From positions 48,456 to 112,455 of the forward strand of contig JADGCH010000001.1 in assembly GCA_015229115.1 (NCBI GenBank): a DNA stretch of 64,000 nt, given 5' to 3'. The notes beneath the pieces were generated by a model. The model worked only from the letters and a program-made list of their open reading frames with translations. It made no database searches and was not told the origin of the DNA. Source of the DNA: Magnetococcales bacterium (GTDB lineage Bacteria; Pseudomonadota; Magnetococcia; Magnetococcales; JADGCH01). Numbering within the stretch: the stretch's first letter is position 1; every line of letters starts with the position of its first letter. The position numbers and the translations under genes are program-made. Of the stretch, positions 9,528 to 18,203 are shown piece by piece.

Positions 9528-9944
9528 TCAGGCAAATAGATCGACGCGGGCGTACTGCCTTGAGCCACCCGCAACGGCGGACCGATTGTCCGGATTGCTG
9601 GTGGTCTCTTCTTTAGGCAGGGAAGCATTGGCAGCAGCTGTTAACAGGAAACGAGTCACGGCACGCTGGGCCTTGACCGGACGGGACATCAGCTCAGCAC
9701 GCAACGCCTCCAACTGCGGTAAAGACTGCTCCTTACGCACGGGCTGCTTCGACTGGGTTTCGTCTTTCTCCTTGCTATCCCGCGCACCCATACCTATAAC
9801 AGGCTGGGGTGGGGCAGGATGCTGGGCCTGAACCTGCTCAGCATTGTTGGTGCGCATCTCGACGTTAGCCCGGTCCTGTTGGGTCACCTCGTAGGTGGGA
9901 ACCCGGATTCCATAGGGAATAGAAGAAGACAACGCGTTGATCAT
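9528..9944 (-). CDS. hypothetical protein, 138 residues
   Basis: I do not recognise it. ATG at 9944 is chosen because GGAGGG lies seven bases upstream. There is no signal peptide or membrane span. The middle (about 25-75) is rich in Q, P, K and E and probably disordered, and a short helical stretch near 78-108 contains LEALRAELMSRPVKAQRAV. It converges on mshG with 17 bases between stops and is divergent from the HAD phosphatase gene. Codon pattern and the ribosome-binding site support a real gene; function unknown. Confidence 0.55.
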   Translation of the reverse strand: MINALSSSIPYGIRVPTYEVTQQDRANVEMRTNNAEQVQAQHPAPPQPVIGMGARDSKEKDETQSKQPVRKEQSLPQLEALRAELMSRPVKAQRAVTRFLLTAAANASLPKEETTSNPDNRSAVAGGSRQYARVDLFA

Positions 9945-10062
9945 GGCCGAACCCTCCACAAAAAAACCTATTCAACTGTTTTATCGGACAAAACGAGCAC
10001 AGTCTTGAGCAGATTTTTAACTGAAATTCCATTTTATTGCAATGGTAAAAGAGGCTTACCCC

Positions 10063-10719
10063 ATGCCCTTAGCACTGTTTGATCTGGACAATACGTTGCT
10101 GCGTGGTGACAGTGACTATCTGTGGGGACGGTTTCTGGTTGAGCAATGTATCGTCGATGATAACTGGTACGAGCAGCAAAATCGACGCTTTTTCGATGAT
10201 TATCGTCAGGGAACGTTGGATATCCAGGCTTATTTACGCTTTCAGGGTGCCATTCTCGCTCGCCACGACACAGCGACTTTGCAAACCTGGCACGACCAGT
10301 TCATGCGCAGCCATATCGAGCCGATTGTATTGGAGCAGGGCAGGGCCTGTCTTGAAGAGCACCGCCGTCGTGGCAATGTATTGGTGATGATCACAGCGAC
10401 CAACCGGTTTGTGACAGCACCGATCGCCCGGTTGCTACAGATGGATCATCTTTTGGCTACTGATCTGGAGATGGTGGAGGGTCGTTTCAGTGGCCAACCA
10501 GAGGGTGTGCCCTGTTTTCAATCAGGCAAGGTGACCCGCTTGCAGCAATGGATAGAGCAGACAGGCCATTCGTTGCAGGGCAGCTGGTTCTACAGCGATT
10601 CCCATAACGACCTACCTCTGTTGCAGCAAGTCGATCATCCGGTTGCCGTTGATCCGGATGATCGATTGCGTCACTACGCCATCGACCATGGCTGGCCGAT
10701 TGTCACCTTTCGTGACTGA
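10063..10719 (+). CDS. HAD-IB family (SerB-like) phosphatase
   Basis: Cytosolic HAD-superfamily hydrolase. Motif I is FDLDNT near the N-terminus (nucleophile Asp7, acid/base Asp9). A helical cap occupies about residues 20-95, motif II follows at MITATN, and motif III/IV is YSDSHNDLPLL. This pattern belongs to the HAD-IB subgroup that includes phosphoserine phosphatase-like proteins of unknown substrate. ATG at 10063 has GAGG eight bases upstream and makes the motif start at residue 6; an earlier in-frame ATG at 10042 lacks a site. Its stop lies two bases from the stop of the convergent tolC-like gene. Confidence 0.85.
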   Translation: MPLALFDLDNTLLRGDSDYLWGRFLVEQCIVDDNWYEQQNRRFFDDYRQGTLDIQAYLRFQGAILARHDTATLQTWHDQFMRSHIEPIVLEQGRACLEEHRRRGNVLVMITATNRFVTAPIARLLQMDHLLATDLEMVEGRFSGQPEGVPCFQSGKVTRLQQWIEQTGHSLQGSWFYSDSHNDLPLLQQVDHPVAVDPDDRLRHYAIDHGWPIVTFRD

Positions 10720-10721
10720 GT

Positions 10722-12029
10722 TTATTTGTTGAAGGCTTGGGTAATCTGTCCCATGCTGCCGAGCAGACGATAGAAACCCATCAGGTAGTTCAGATCTTCC
10801 GTAATCAGGGACGAACGGGCCGTAAATAGCTCGGTCTCGGTGTTGAGCACGTCAAGCAGCGTGCGCTTGCCCATCTTGAACTGCTGGTGGTAGGCATCGG
10901 CTACCTTGCGGCTGATCTCGGCATGCTGTTTCAGATAGGTGATGCGGTTGCGCGACATCTCCATCAGCTCCCAGGCCGTTCTGACCCCTTCGATAACCTC
11001 ACGTTGCCGCTGGTCCAGCGTCTCCTGGGCCTGATTGACTTTATGGTGATTTTCCTGATTCTTGGCCAGATCGCCGCCACCGCGCAGCAGGTTATAGTTC
11101 ATGCGTAGCATGGCCGCCATGCCGGTCCCGTCACCTATCGAACCCCCGACATCAGCATTCTTTAGGGCCGACAGTTCCAGATCGAAACGGGGAATAAAAC
11201 TGGAGGCTTGTGTTGCAGCCAGATCGGCCTTAGCAGCAACTAAATCAGCCTGGGCCGCCAAAACGGCCGGATGCTGTTTCAAGGCCACTTCCACGGCAGC
11301 TTCGGAACTTTTCGGCAACAAGGCGGTATTGATCGACGGCTTGGTCAGATCTTTGGGTGCCTCACCAATGGTACGGATGAAACGGATACGGGCATTTTTA
11401 TAGGCCGTATCGGTAGCGACTTGCAACGCCGACGTCAAGGCCCAGCGGGTCTCGGTCTGTTGCACATCCGCTTCGGTACCCGCACCACTTTCAAACTTTT
11501 GCTTGATCTTCTCTAAAATACGCTGGTGCAGCACCACATTGTCTTTGACCAGTTCCAGCAACTGTTCCTGCTTATAAGCCTCCAGATAGTAATCACTGGT
11601 TGACTGTATCACGGTATCCAGCACCTTCTGCTGGTTGTGGCGTGCTGACGCAGCGGTAGACTCAGCTTTATCGACCGCATGACTGGTAGCGAATCCATCA
11701 AACAACATCTGCTTGGCTGTGACCGTTGCTTCGCGCCGGTTGAGCGTCAGAGTGCCATTCGGTGGCTTGGCGGCGCGCGTCGTGGTATTGTCGCTATATT
11801 CACGGCCATAGCCGGCATTGATATCGACAGACGGCAAATAGCCAGCGCGAGCCTGACCGATCTGCTGTTCAACAGCGGCCTGTTTCTGCCGTTCTGCCAG
11901 CAATTCAGGGTTGGTTTGAACAGCCTTGCTGACCGCTTCCGACAGGGTTTGTGCCTTGAGCGGTGTTGCTAACGTCAGTAACGTTAACAGCAGGAGAGAC
12001 GATAAAGTCGATAAATGGCGTTTCATCAT
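10722..12029 (-). CDS. tolC: TolC-family outer-membrane channel
   Basis: Outer-membrane/periplasmic tunnel of type I secretion or efflux. A signal peptide (KRHLSTLSSLLLLTLLTLATPLKA, quoted in part: LLLLTLLTLATP) is followed by the typical start LSEAVSKAVQTNPEL and two repeated helical halves rich in Q, A and E. The 435-residue length is normal for type I secretion TolC proteins, and LDVLNTETELF near the C-terminus is characteristic. ATG at 12029 has AGGA seven bases upstream. It lies 39 bases downstream of the large FecR/cadherin-like gene on the same strand, so exporting that protein is its likely job. Confidence 0.88.
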   Translation of the reverse strand: MMKRHLSTLSSLLLLTLLTLATPLKAQTLSEAVSKAVQTNPELLAERQKQAAVEQQIGQARAGYLPSVDINAGYGREYSDNTTTRAAKPPNGTLTLNRREATVTAKQMLFDGFATSHAVDKAESTAASARHNQQKVLDTVIQSTSDYYLEAYKQEQLLELVKDNVVLHQRILEKIKQKFESGAGTEADVQQTETRWALTSALQVATDTAYKNARIRFIRTIGEAPKDLTKPSINTALLPKSSEAAVEVALKQHPAVLAAQADLVAAKADLAATQASSFIPRFDLELSALKNADVGGSIGDGTGMAAMLRMNYNLLRGGGDLAKNQENHHKVNQAQETLDQRQREVIEGVRTAWELMEMSRNRITYLKQHAEISRKVADAYHQQFKMGKRTLLDVLNTETELFTARSSLITEDLNYLMGFYRLLGSMGQITQAFNK

Positions 12030-12068
12030 GTACAATTCCTGTCGCAATCCATTAAAATTCAGGTACCT

Positions 12069-15000
12069 TTACACCATCATGGCATGCTGCTGCTCATCAG
12101 GCAACAGGTGACTGAGCGGTAAGAGCGGTGGCGCGCTGGTCGCCGTGGTCGTATCGTCCACATAGGGGCTTATGGTTGAAGCACTGCTACTACTGCTACT
12201 ACTGGGAATCTTGATCTCCTCATGAGTACTGGAAAACACTTCCTGAAAGGTCGGTATGGCGGCACTCGGGGTGGAATCACTACTGGCAACACTGGCTGTT
12301 GCGGTGGTGTTGCTGAAGGCATTGCCGCTACCAGTCGTGGTGTTGATGCCGGTATCGCCATGTTCTCCCGTGGTGTGGTCCCAAGCCACAAAATCGATGC
12401 TGGCACGGCCACTGGCACCCGTACGAGGTTCAAATCGAATCCAGTCGGAATCATCCAGCAGGGTCGCCGCACTGGAAGAAGGTGTGCCAAAAGCCTGCCA
12501 GTTTTCACCATCAAGCGAGAATTGCCAGTTACCCTGACTGTTATCAAGACGGGTGACTGCGACACCAATGGCGTCGCCCTCCGAGTCAGTCACCGATCCG
12601 AGCAGATCACTCACCTCGAAGGTGCGGCTGCTCAGGGCAACAGTGGCAGCAGTCATCTGCGGCGCATCGTTGACGGGAGTGACCGTAATGGCAAAGTCGG
12701 TTACATCGGTGGCGGTCGTAGAGCCGTGCTCATCCATCACCGTAAAGCTGAAGCTGTCCTGATAATCCTCACTACCACCATGGCGGTAGCTCACACGGCC
12801 ATTTTTGACATCATCCAGGGTGAACGTACTGGCTTCGGTCAGTTGGGTGTTGTTTAACAGTAAATCGCCGTACCCCGGCAAGGATGCCAGTGTGTAGATC
12901 ACTTGGCTGGCGGGTGTATCCGGGTCCATTTTCTCGTCGGCAGTTGCATTGGGCTGGTTGGCCAGCATGGCTTCGGTCAGGGTAATGGTGCCATTTTCCC
13001 GACCTCCAACAGTTTCCAGCAGGGCATAGTCCAGGGAAGGAGAAGTACGGTCAATGGCCAGGACCATAGTTGCCTCATTGGAATAAACCGTACCGTCGGA
13101 CCCCTGCCAAGTCAAATCGGTCGAGCCGCTCCAGTATTCACCCTCATTGGGTACGAATTGAAGATTGCCCAATTCACTGGCGGCGATTTCCTGGTCAAGG
13201 GTAACCGGTTGTCCGTTCAGATTCAGGACGCCATGGTCTGGTAGGCCAGTAATCCGCACGGTTGCCAAGGCATCACCATCGACATCCTTAAACCGGGAAG
13301 TAAACATTGCTGCCGTCAAAGCCAAGGACTGGTTTTCTGTCCCTGAAATGGTTCCTGTAATCAGCGTTGGTGCGTCGTTGGTTGCGGCTATGGTGACTGT
13401 AATAGCAGCGGCATCGGAATAGTGATCGCCATCTGGTGAGGAGGCCTGCCACTGGATGGTGGTTGAACCATTCCAGTCCTGCACTGGTTTGAAGACCAGT
13501 TGATCCAGCTTATCAACCGGAACCGATTGCCCAGCTGTAACAGCTGTACCAGACAGAGACAAAACGCCCTCTTTGGTGGCATCCGGCAAGGCTGAGATAC
13601 GAACCGTTCCCGTACTTAGAGGGGCTGATGTAGCATCCTTGAAATCGTCTTTAGAGAAAGTTACGGTAACAGGAGGAGAGGCCGGATCACCACTTTCAGA
13701 TACTTCTACACCCTGTTTGGCAAAACCAACCACAACCGGTGGTGTCGCTGCCTTGACCCGAGCCGCTTCCAGCGCTGCCAAGGCGGCTACGGCCGGATCA
13801 ATCTCTACTGTTTCCTCCTGTGCTTCTTCCTCTTGAGTTTTTTCCTCTTCTAGTGCCTTTCCCTGTTCTTCAGACTGTGCTGACATCTCCTCCTTCTGCT
13901 GCTCTACCTTAACCTCTATCTTTTCTAGTTCTTCCTCCACTTTATCAACGACTGCATCAACTACTTCAGAACCACTGGCATCCTGTACCTTTTCTGGTTC
14001 TATACTTGGCTTGTCTTTTTCAGCATCCTTGGTTGTGTCGTCACCCTCTTTAATCAGCTTTTCTACGATCTTCTGGTTTCCTGTATCGCCAGACGCCTGA
14101 GCTGCAGGTTGTTTATCCCCTTTCTGCTCATCAGCCGCTTTGGTCACTCCTTCCAGGGATTCGCTGCGAGACTCGGTACCACGACTTTCCTGTTCTTTAT
14201 GCTGTTGCTGCTGCTGTTCGTGCTTTTCTTTTTGTTCAAAACTTTGTGGAGACAGCTGCGATTGCAGGCGGTTGGTGAATGAGGGTGGGGGTACAAACGG
14301 TTTTGGGGGGCCACCCGAAGCAGGAATACTGGCGCCGACACCGGGAGCCAGCGTGATGGAGCCCTGACCCATGGGGTCGCTCACTGTGACGTTACCGTGA
14401 TCCAGTACCACCTTGGTCTCACCGCTGCTGGTGACTTCACCGTCGACGGCGCTGCCACGAATGCCGACCACGGCTACCGGGGTCTTGATGGTAGAGTGCT
14501 GGGCATTCTTGTTGAGGGTGGCAATTTGGCCGCTGGTATAGCGGAAGATACCAGTCATGACCGTAACGCCGAACTGTCCCTGTGCTGCTGACGGATTGAA
14601 CAGGTATTCGTCGAGGATGCCGCGGGCGTTTTCACCGATCTGGAAGGTGGTGCCATCGCTAAAGACAAATTTGACCTGGGCACCGGCCGACGACTTGATG
14701 ACATCACCCTGATAGATGGCATCGCCCTTGGCCAGAATGCGCACCTGGCCATCCTGACCACGGGCCAGCACCTTGCCGACGATACGATCAACCGTACCGA
14801 TGGTGGGACCAACTGGTGGAATGGGCCAGTTATCGGGGCCGGCTACCATGACGACCGGTGCCTCGGCCACAAGGAGATGTTGTACCATAGCCGGAGTGAC
14901 CACGGCACCATTGCTGGCTACCAGATAGGGCGACGTGCCACCATTGAAGTAGTCGGTTACGACGATACGATCCCCCTGGGGGTTCTCGACGATCAGATCG

Positions 15001-15146
15001 GCTCCGGAACGGTGATATTCTCCTTCCAGCAGGAAGTGGACATCGGGAAGATTGACGATATTGCCTGAAAAGGTCACCGTCTGTTCAGACGGAGCCCCGT
15101 CCTGGAACAGCAGCGAGCGGGTGATTTCGTGGTTGACGATGGCCAT
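12069..15146 (-). CDS. large FecR-domain, cadherin-like repeat surface protein
   Basis: A probable type I-secreted adhesin-like protein of 1025 residues. Residues about 1-100 resemble the retention-type N-terminus of LapA-like proteins (no Sec signal). About 110-250 is a FecR-like domain (GDVIKSSAGAQVKFVFSDG, then KTPVAVVGIRG). About 265-430 is a Q/E/K-rich, strongly charged coiled-coil stretch. From about 450 to 900 come cadherin/CSPG-type beta repeats with the recurring ATNDAP and PVNDAP boundaries. The C-terminus is Ser/Thr-rich with a run of serines and no RTX nonapeptides. ATG at 15146 is preferred over an upstream TTG. tolC follows directly. Function as adhesin or matrix anchor is inferred. 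Confidence 0.75.
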   Translation of the reverse strand: MAIVNHEITRSLLFQDGAPSEQTVTFSGNIVNLPDVHFLLEGEYHRSGADLIVENPQGDRIVVTDYFNGGTSPYLVASNGAVVTPAMVQHLLVAEAPVVMVAGPDNWPIPPVGPTIGTVDRIVGKVLARGQDGQVRILAKGDAIYQGDVIKSSAGAQVKFVFSDGTTFQIGENARGILDEYLFNPSAAQGQFGVTVMTGIFRYTSGQIATLNKNAQHSTIKTPVAVVGIRGSAVDGEVTSSGETKVVLDHGNVTVSDPMGQGSITLAPGVGASIPASGGPPKPFVPPPSFTNRLQSQLSPQSFEQKEKHEQQQQQHKEQESRGTESRSESLEGVTKAADEQKGDKQPAAQASGDTGNQKIVEKLIKEGDDTTKDAEKDKPSIEPEKVQDASGSEVVDAVVDKVEEELEKIEVKVEQQKEEMSAQSEEQGKALEEEKTQEEEAQEETVEIDPAVAALAALEAARVKAATPPVVVGFAKQGVEVSESGDPASPPVTVTFSKDDFKDATSAPLSTGTVRISALPDATKEGVLSLSGTAVTAGQSVPVDKLDQLVFKPVQDWNGSTTIQWQASSPDGDHYSDAAAITVTIAATNDAPTLITGTISGTENQSLALTAAMFTSRFKDVDGDALATVRITGLPDHGVLNLNGQPVTLDQEIAASELGNLQFVPNEGEYWSGSTDLTWQGSDGTVYSNEATMVLAIDRTSPSLDYALLETVGGRENGTITLTEAMLANQPNATADEKMDPDTPASQVIYTLASLPGYGDLLLNNTQLTEASTFTLDDVKNGRVSYRHGGSEDYQDSFSFTVMDEHGSTTATDVTDFAITVTPVNDAPQMTAATVALSSRTFEVSDLLGSVTDSEGDAIGVAVTRLDNSQGNWQFSLDGENWQAFGTPSSSAATLLDDSDWIRFEPRTGASGRASIDFVAWDHTTGEHGDTGINTTTGSGNAFSNTTATASVASSDSTPSAAIPTFQEVFSSTHEEIKIPSSSSSSSASTISPYVDDTTTATSAPPLLPLSHLLPDEQQHAMMV

Positions 15147-15357
15147 ATCGGTAACATCCTTCAAAGAGATAAAAATGGCAATAATACTTATCGGCTACGA
15201 TACAGCATAAATGATACCATAGGAAGAGATATTGTCGCATGGTGACTATGTGGTAGGGACCGCATCTGGCATTGCCATTGCTTGGGAGACCTACCTACCC
15301 ATCTTCCGAAGATAACACATTCAATCACCGTTCAGAATCTCAAGGGAAACAGGGCCG

Positions 15358-16623
15358 ATGCGGGGGCTATTGTTGCTGGCCATGGAAGATTTCTGCGACA
15401 GCCACATCGGGGCTGGCAGCTGGACACAAGTTGTCGAGCTAAGCGGCCTGCCGATGGTTGACGAGCTGGTTCCGGAGCAGGATTACCCCGATAGCCATTG
15501 GCAGGCGCTGTTTGATGCCGCCAGCCAACTGGCCCAGCAGCCAGTGACTGTGTTACAGCAGGCCTTTGGCCATCATATCAGCACCGGTCTGCTGGAGATG
15601 GCGATCAACATGCGGGTGGTACCGGAAGAGTGGACTACCTTCGATATTCTTGAGCATCTTGAGAGCATACTGGTCACGGTCTTTCAATGGAACTGGCCGG
15701 GTGCTGCCCCCCCGGATCTACGCACCTTGCGCATCTCGCACGGTGAAATGGCGCTGGTCTACCTGTCAACGCGACGCTTGTGCCATATGATTCGTGGTAT
15801 CATTACCGGGTTGAGTCAATATTTTGGCGAATCGTTCGAGATTCATGAGCCAGTCTGTCAGTTTCAGGGAGCGCCCCTGTGCCGATTTGCCATTTTGCTG
15901 GACGACCCGGAACTGCGGCGTTACATCGATCTACAACGTGAATTTGACATCATCCGCCAAAGAAAGGATCCCCTGACGCTTTTTAACCAGTTTAAGGGAG
16001 TGCCGATGGCGGCCTCCGCCACCGTCGTCGGCTGCAACAAGGATCAGGTCATGGTGAAGGTGGCGCCCGATCACCTTATGGCGATGAAACTGGAGGGGTG
16101 TACGTTTATTTCGGTACTTCATCTTCCGGTAGGCCTTTATGCCGAAGTAGGCAAGGTCGATATGCAGAAAGGTGTGGCCCTGCTGAGAAAGGTACGGCTG
16201 GCTGATGGCTATCTGGGACGACGACGTTCCCCTCGCGTTGCGCCGCCAAAACCCCTTGCTGCCCGTCTTGAGATTGAAGACCGTTCTTTTTCTGCTCGCA
16301 TCACCAACATCTCTATGGGAGGGGCTTCCCTGATCCTGCCACCAGATAGTGCCATTGACCATCATCTGCTGTTTCATCCGGTTGCACTGGTCTTTTCGCT
16401 GCCGTTACAATGGCTTGAAATTGGTGACACCCTTGAGTTGGGTCCGCAGGATACCCACCTGGCCGGTAATCTGCTCTATGTCGACGTGCAGCAGAAGTTT
16501 CTGAAAACGCGAGTGATTTTTGCCAGTGTTGCTGAATACGAGCAGACTTTGCTGCAGCACTACTTACAGGAACGTTATCAGGAGGTACTGCCCGAATTGC
16601 AGCGCTTTATGACGCCCACTTAA
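15358..16623 (+). CDS. H-NOX-like (heme NO-binding fold) protein with C-terminal PilZ domain
   Basis: The first 180 residues match the H-NOX/HNOB family: start MRGLLLLAMEDF, GAAPPDL (115-121) and the heme-propionate motif YLSTR (Y135, S137, R139). The proximal heme histidine expected about 28-29 residues before the Tyr is Val in this region; the nearest His is H100, six residues off. The C-terminal part carries the PilZ cyclic-di-GMP signature: R289-x3-R293 and N317-x-S319-x-x-G322. A cytoplasmic sensor linking a gas- or heme-type domain to cyclic-di-GMP is inferred. Start ATG follows AGGG. It is divergent from the FecR-domain gene across about 210 bases. Confidence 0.72.
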   Translation: MRGLLLLAMEDFCDSHIGAGSWTQVVELSGLPMVDELVPEQDYPDSHWQALFDAASQLAQQPVTVLQQAFGHHISTGLLEMAINMRVVPEEWTTFDILEHLESILVTVFQWNWPGAAPPDLRTLRISHGEMALVYLSTRRLCHMIRGIITGLSQYFGESFEIHEPVCQFQGAPLCRFAILLDDPELRRYIDLQREFDIIRQRKDPLTLFNQFKGVPMAASATVVGCNKDQVMVKVAPDHLMAMKLEGCTFISVLHLPVGLYAEVGKVDMQKGVALLRKVRLADGYLGRRRSPRVAPPKPLAARLEIEDRSFSARITNISMGGASLILPPDSAIDHHLLFHPVALVFSLPLQWLEIGDTLELGPQDTHLAGNLLYVDVQQKFLKTRVIFASVAEYEQTLLQHYLQERYQEVLPELQRFMTPT

Positions 16624-16697
16624 CTGGCCCTGGATTTGCTTGACCCTATAGTCGTGGCGATTAGGTGGATCGTTAGGGTGTCAGAGGAGCGATTTAG

Positions 16698-16868
16698 ATG
16701 GCAACGAGGAACCGACTCATGGTCGACAAGAAAAATGACAAATGGGACGCGACGCGGGACATGACAGTCAAGATATTGTCGGCTGTCTATGTAGGCGGTG
16801 CCTATGGGTTGATCCTGGCAGCGCTGATTCAGGCCGTCGTGATCGTTTCATGGTTGCGGCACGGTTGA
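16698..16868 (+). CDS. 56-residue single-span membrane protein
   Basis: A small frame with a strong GAGGAG eight bases before its ATG. The product begins with a charged segment (MATRNRLMVDKKNDKWD) and ends with one hydrophobic helix of about 28 residues (from ILSAVYVGG to VVIVSW) followed by LRHG. No family recognised. It lies 74 bases after the H-NOX/PilZ gene and may be co-transcribed with it. Its last 21 bases overlap the 3' end of the convergent panE gene. Confidence 0.6.
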   Translation: MATRNRLMVDKKNDKWDATRDMTVKILSAVYVGGAYGLILAALIQAVVIVSWLRHG

Positions 16869-17843
16869 GGGGCGGTTCAGCAGCTGTAACAGTGCGTACA
16901 GCGTTGCCATGCGTGGAGCTGTCACCCCTCTTGCTCCTGCCACGCGCAGGGGCTGTCCCAGAATGGCCTCAATCTCCATCGGACGGTGTGACTGGTAGTC
17001 CATCAGCATGCTGGTGCGATAGGGCATCATCCGCTCGGTGTCGTTCAGATTTTTTTGAATCAGCTCTGGACCCAACGTATAGCCCTCTGCCTGGGCAATC
17101 GCTATCACCTCAGACATGATCTCGGCGGCAAGCTGAGCCGTTGCAGGACATTGCAGGATGTCGTGGGTAGTCGCGCCTTGTCCCAGTACCGACAGTGGAT
17201 TGAAGGGAGCGTTCCAGACCAGCTTCTGCCAGCGGTCACGCAAAATTTGTGATGAGATCTGGACCGGGATGCCGCTGACCTGAAATCGTTGAGCCAGCTG
17301 CTCGGCCATTGGGGAGCTCCCCATCGGGTAACGGCCTATGGTAAGGCGACCATAGCCAAGATGGTGAATGGTTCCCGGTGCTACCCGATTGAGACAGACG
17401 AACGCCAGGCCGCTGAGAATTTCATGGTGTGGGAAGGCGTTCGCTACGGGTGATTCAACCCCAATACCATTTTGTAACAGCAGGATGCGAGGGTGGTTGG
17501 TAGGGAGTGCTGGTGCCAGCAGCGCTGGTAGATCGATTTCTGGCAAGGCCTTGAGCGCCACCAAAATGACATCAGCCTGCTCCTGGTATTCATCGCTATG
17601 ACGGATGACGCGGTGAGGGTGAAAGGTCAGGGTTTTCTCCGCCTTTGTGACGGGATCGATGGAGGTGATGACGATTCCTTGCCGCTGCACGACGGCGTGG
17701 TCAGACCGGCAGAGCAGCGTCACTTCGGCCCCAGCCTTGGCCAGATGGGCGCCGTAAAACCCACCGACAGCTCCGCTGCCGATCAGCAAGACTTTCAACG
17801 TTGAAGAGGAATCTTTCTCATGTATCGTCATAGAATCAGCCAT
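16848..17843 (-). CDS. panE: 2-dehydropantoate 2-reductase (ketopantoate reductase)
   Basis: NADPH-dependent reduction of ketopantoate to pantoate in coenzyme A synthesis. The Rossmann motif IGSGAVGGFYG is at residues 21-31. The family's KLVWNAPFNPLSVL (catalytic Lys and Asn) and the later PMEIEAILG (conserved Glu) are present. About 331 residues is slightly longer than usual because of an N-terminal extension; ATG at 17831 or a TTG near 17801 are alternative starts. As written, the first 24 bases overlap the start of the divergent cytochrome gene. Other members of this family act on different 2-keto acids, so the substrate is inferred. Confidence 0.82.
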   Translation of the reverse strand: MADSMTIHEKDSSSTLKVLLIGSGAVGGFYGAHLAKAGAEVTLLCRSDHAVVQRQGIVITSIDPVTKAEKTLTFHPHRVIRHSDEYQEQADVILVALKALPEIDLPALLAPALPTNHPRILLLQNGIGVESPVANAFPHHEILSGLAFVCLNRVAPGTIHHLGYGRLTIGRYPMGSSPMAEQLAQRFQVSGIPVQISSQILRDRWQKLVWNAPFNPLSVLGQGATTHDILQCPATAQLAAEIMSEVIAIAQAEGYTLGPELIQKNLNDTERMMPYRTSMLMDYQSHRPMEIEAILGQPLRVAGARGVTAPRMATLYALLQLLNRPSTVPQP

Positions 17844-18128
17844 TGGGTAATAGGAATTGTCCTAACCATGATCGTTCCTGCGGCCATGGCCCAGGATGTT
17901 GCCCAGAATGCGGACGATTCCAAGGGGCAGGCCCTGCACCAAACCAGTTGCGTTCGATGCCACGATCATTCTGTTTATACACGATCCGACCGGAAAATGA
18001 AAAGTGCTGACCAGCTGCGTATCCGGGTTGCCTTTTGTGGTCAGCAGGTCAATGCCCAATGGTTTGACGATGAAGTGGATGCTGTAACGCTGTGGCTGAA
18101 TCGTAGTTTTTATAAATTCAACAAGTAG
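17820..18128 (+). CDS. small periplasmic c-type cytochrome
   Basis: A 102-residue exported protein. Signal peptide about residues 1-24 (IGIVLTMIVPAAMA, cleavage after AMA), then one heme-binding CVRCH motif (C44, C47, H48). A Met in the segment RKMKSADQL could be the distal ligand. A GAGGAA site precedes the ATG by eight bases. The fold is short for class I cytochromes and I do not know the electron partner. The start region overlaps the annotated start of panE on the other strand. Confidence 0.75.
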   Translation: MYRHRISHWVIGIVLTMIVPAAMAQDVAQNADDSKGQALHQTSCVRCHDHSVYTRSDRKMKSADQLRIRVAFCGQQVNAQWFDDEVDAVTLWLNRSFYKFNK

Positions 18129-18203
18129 TCGTTCTGGTATCGATGTTGCTTTCTGTTTTTCGATACATGATTTATCAGATTTGATTCTCCAGGGGGGATA
18201 GTT

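Noticed and set aside
12222..12857. Long open frames opposite the FecR/cadherin-like gene
   Set aside because: They lie antisense to a gene with clear domain repeats, and their translations look like low-complexity shadows.
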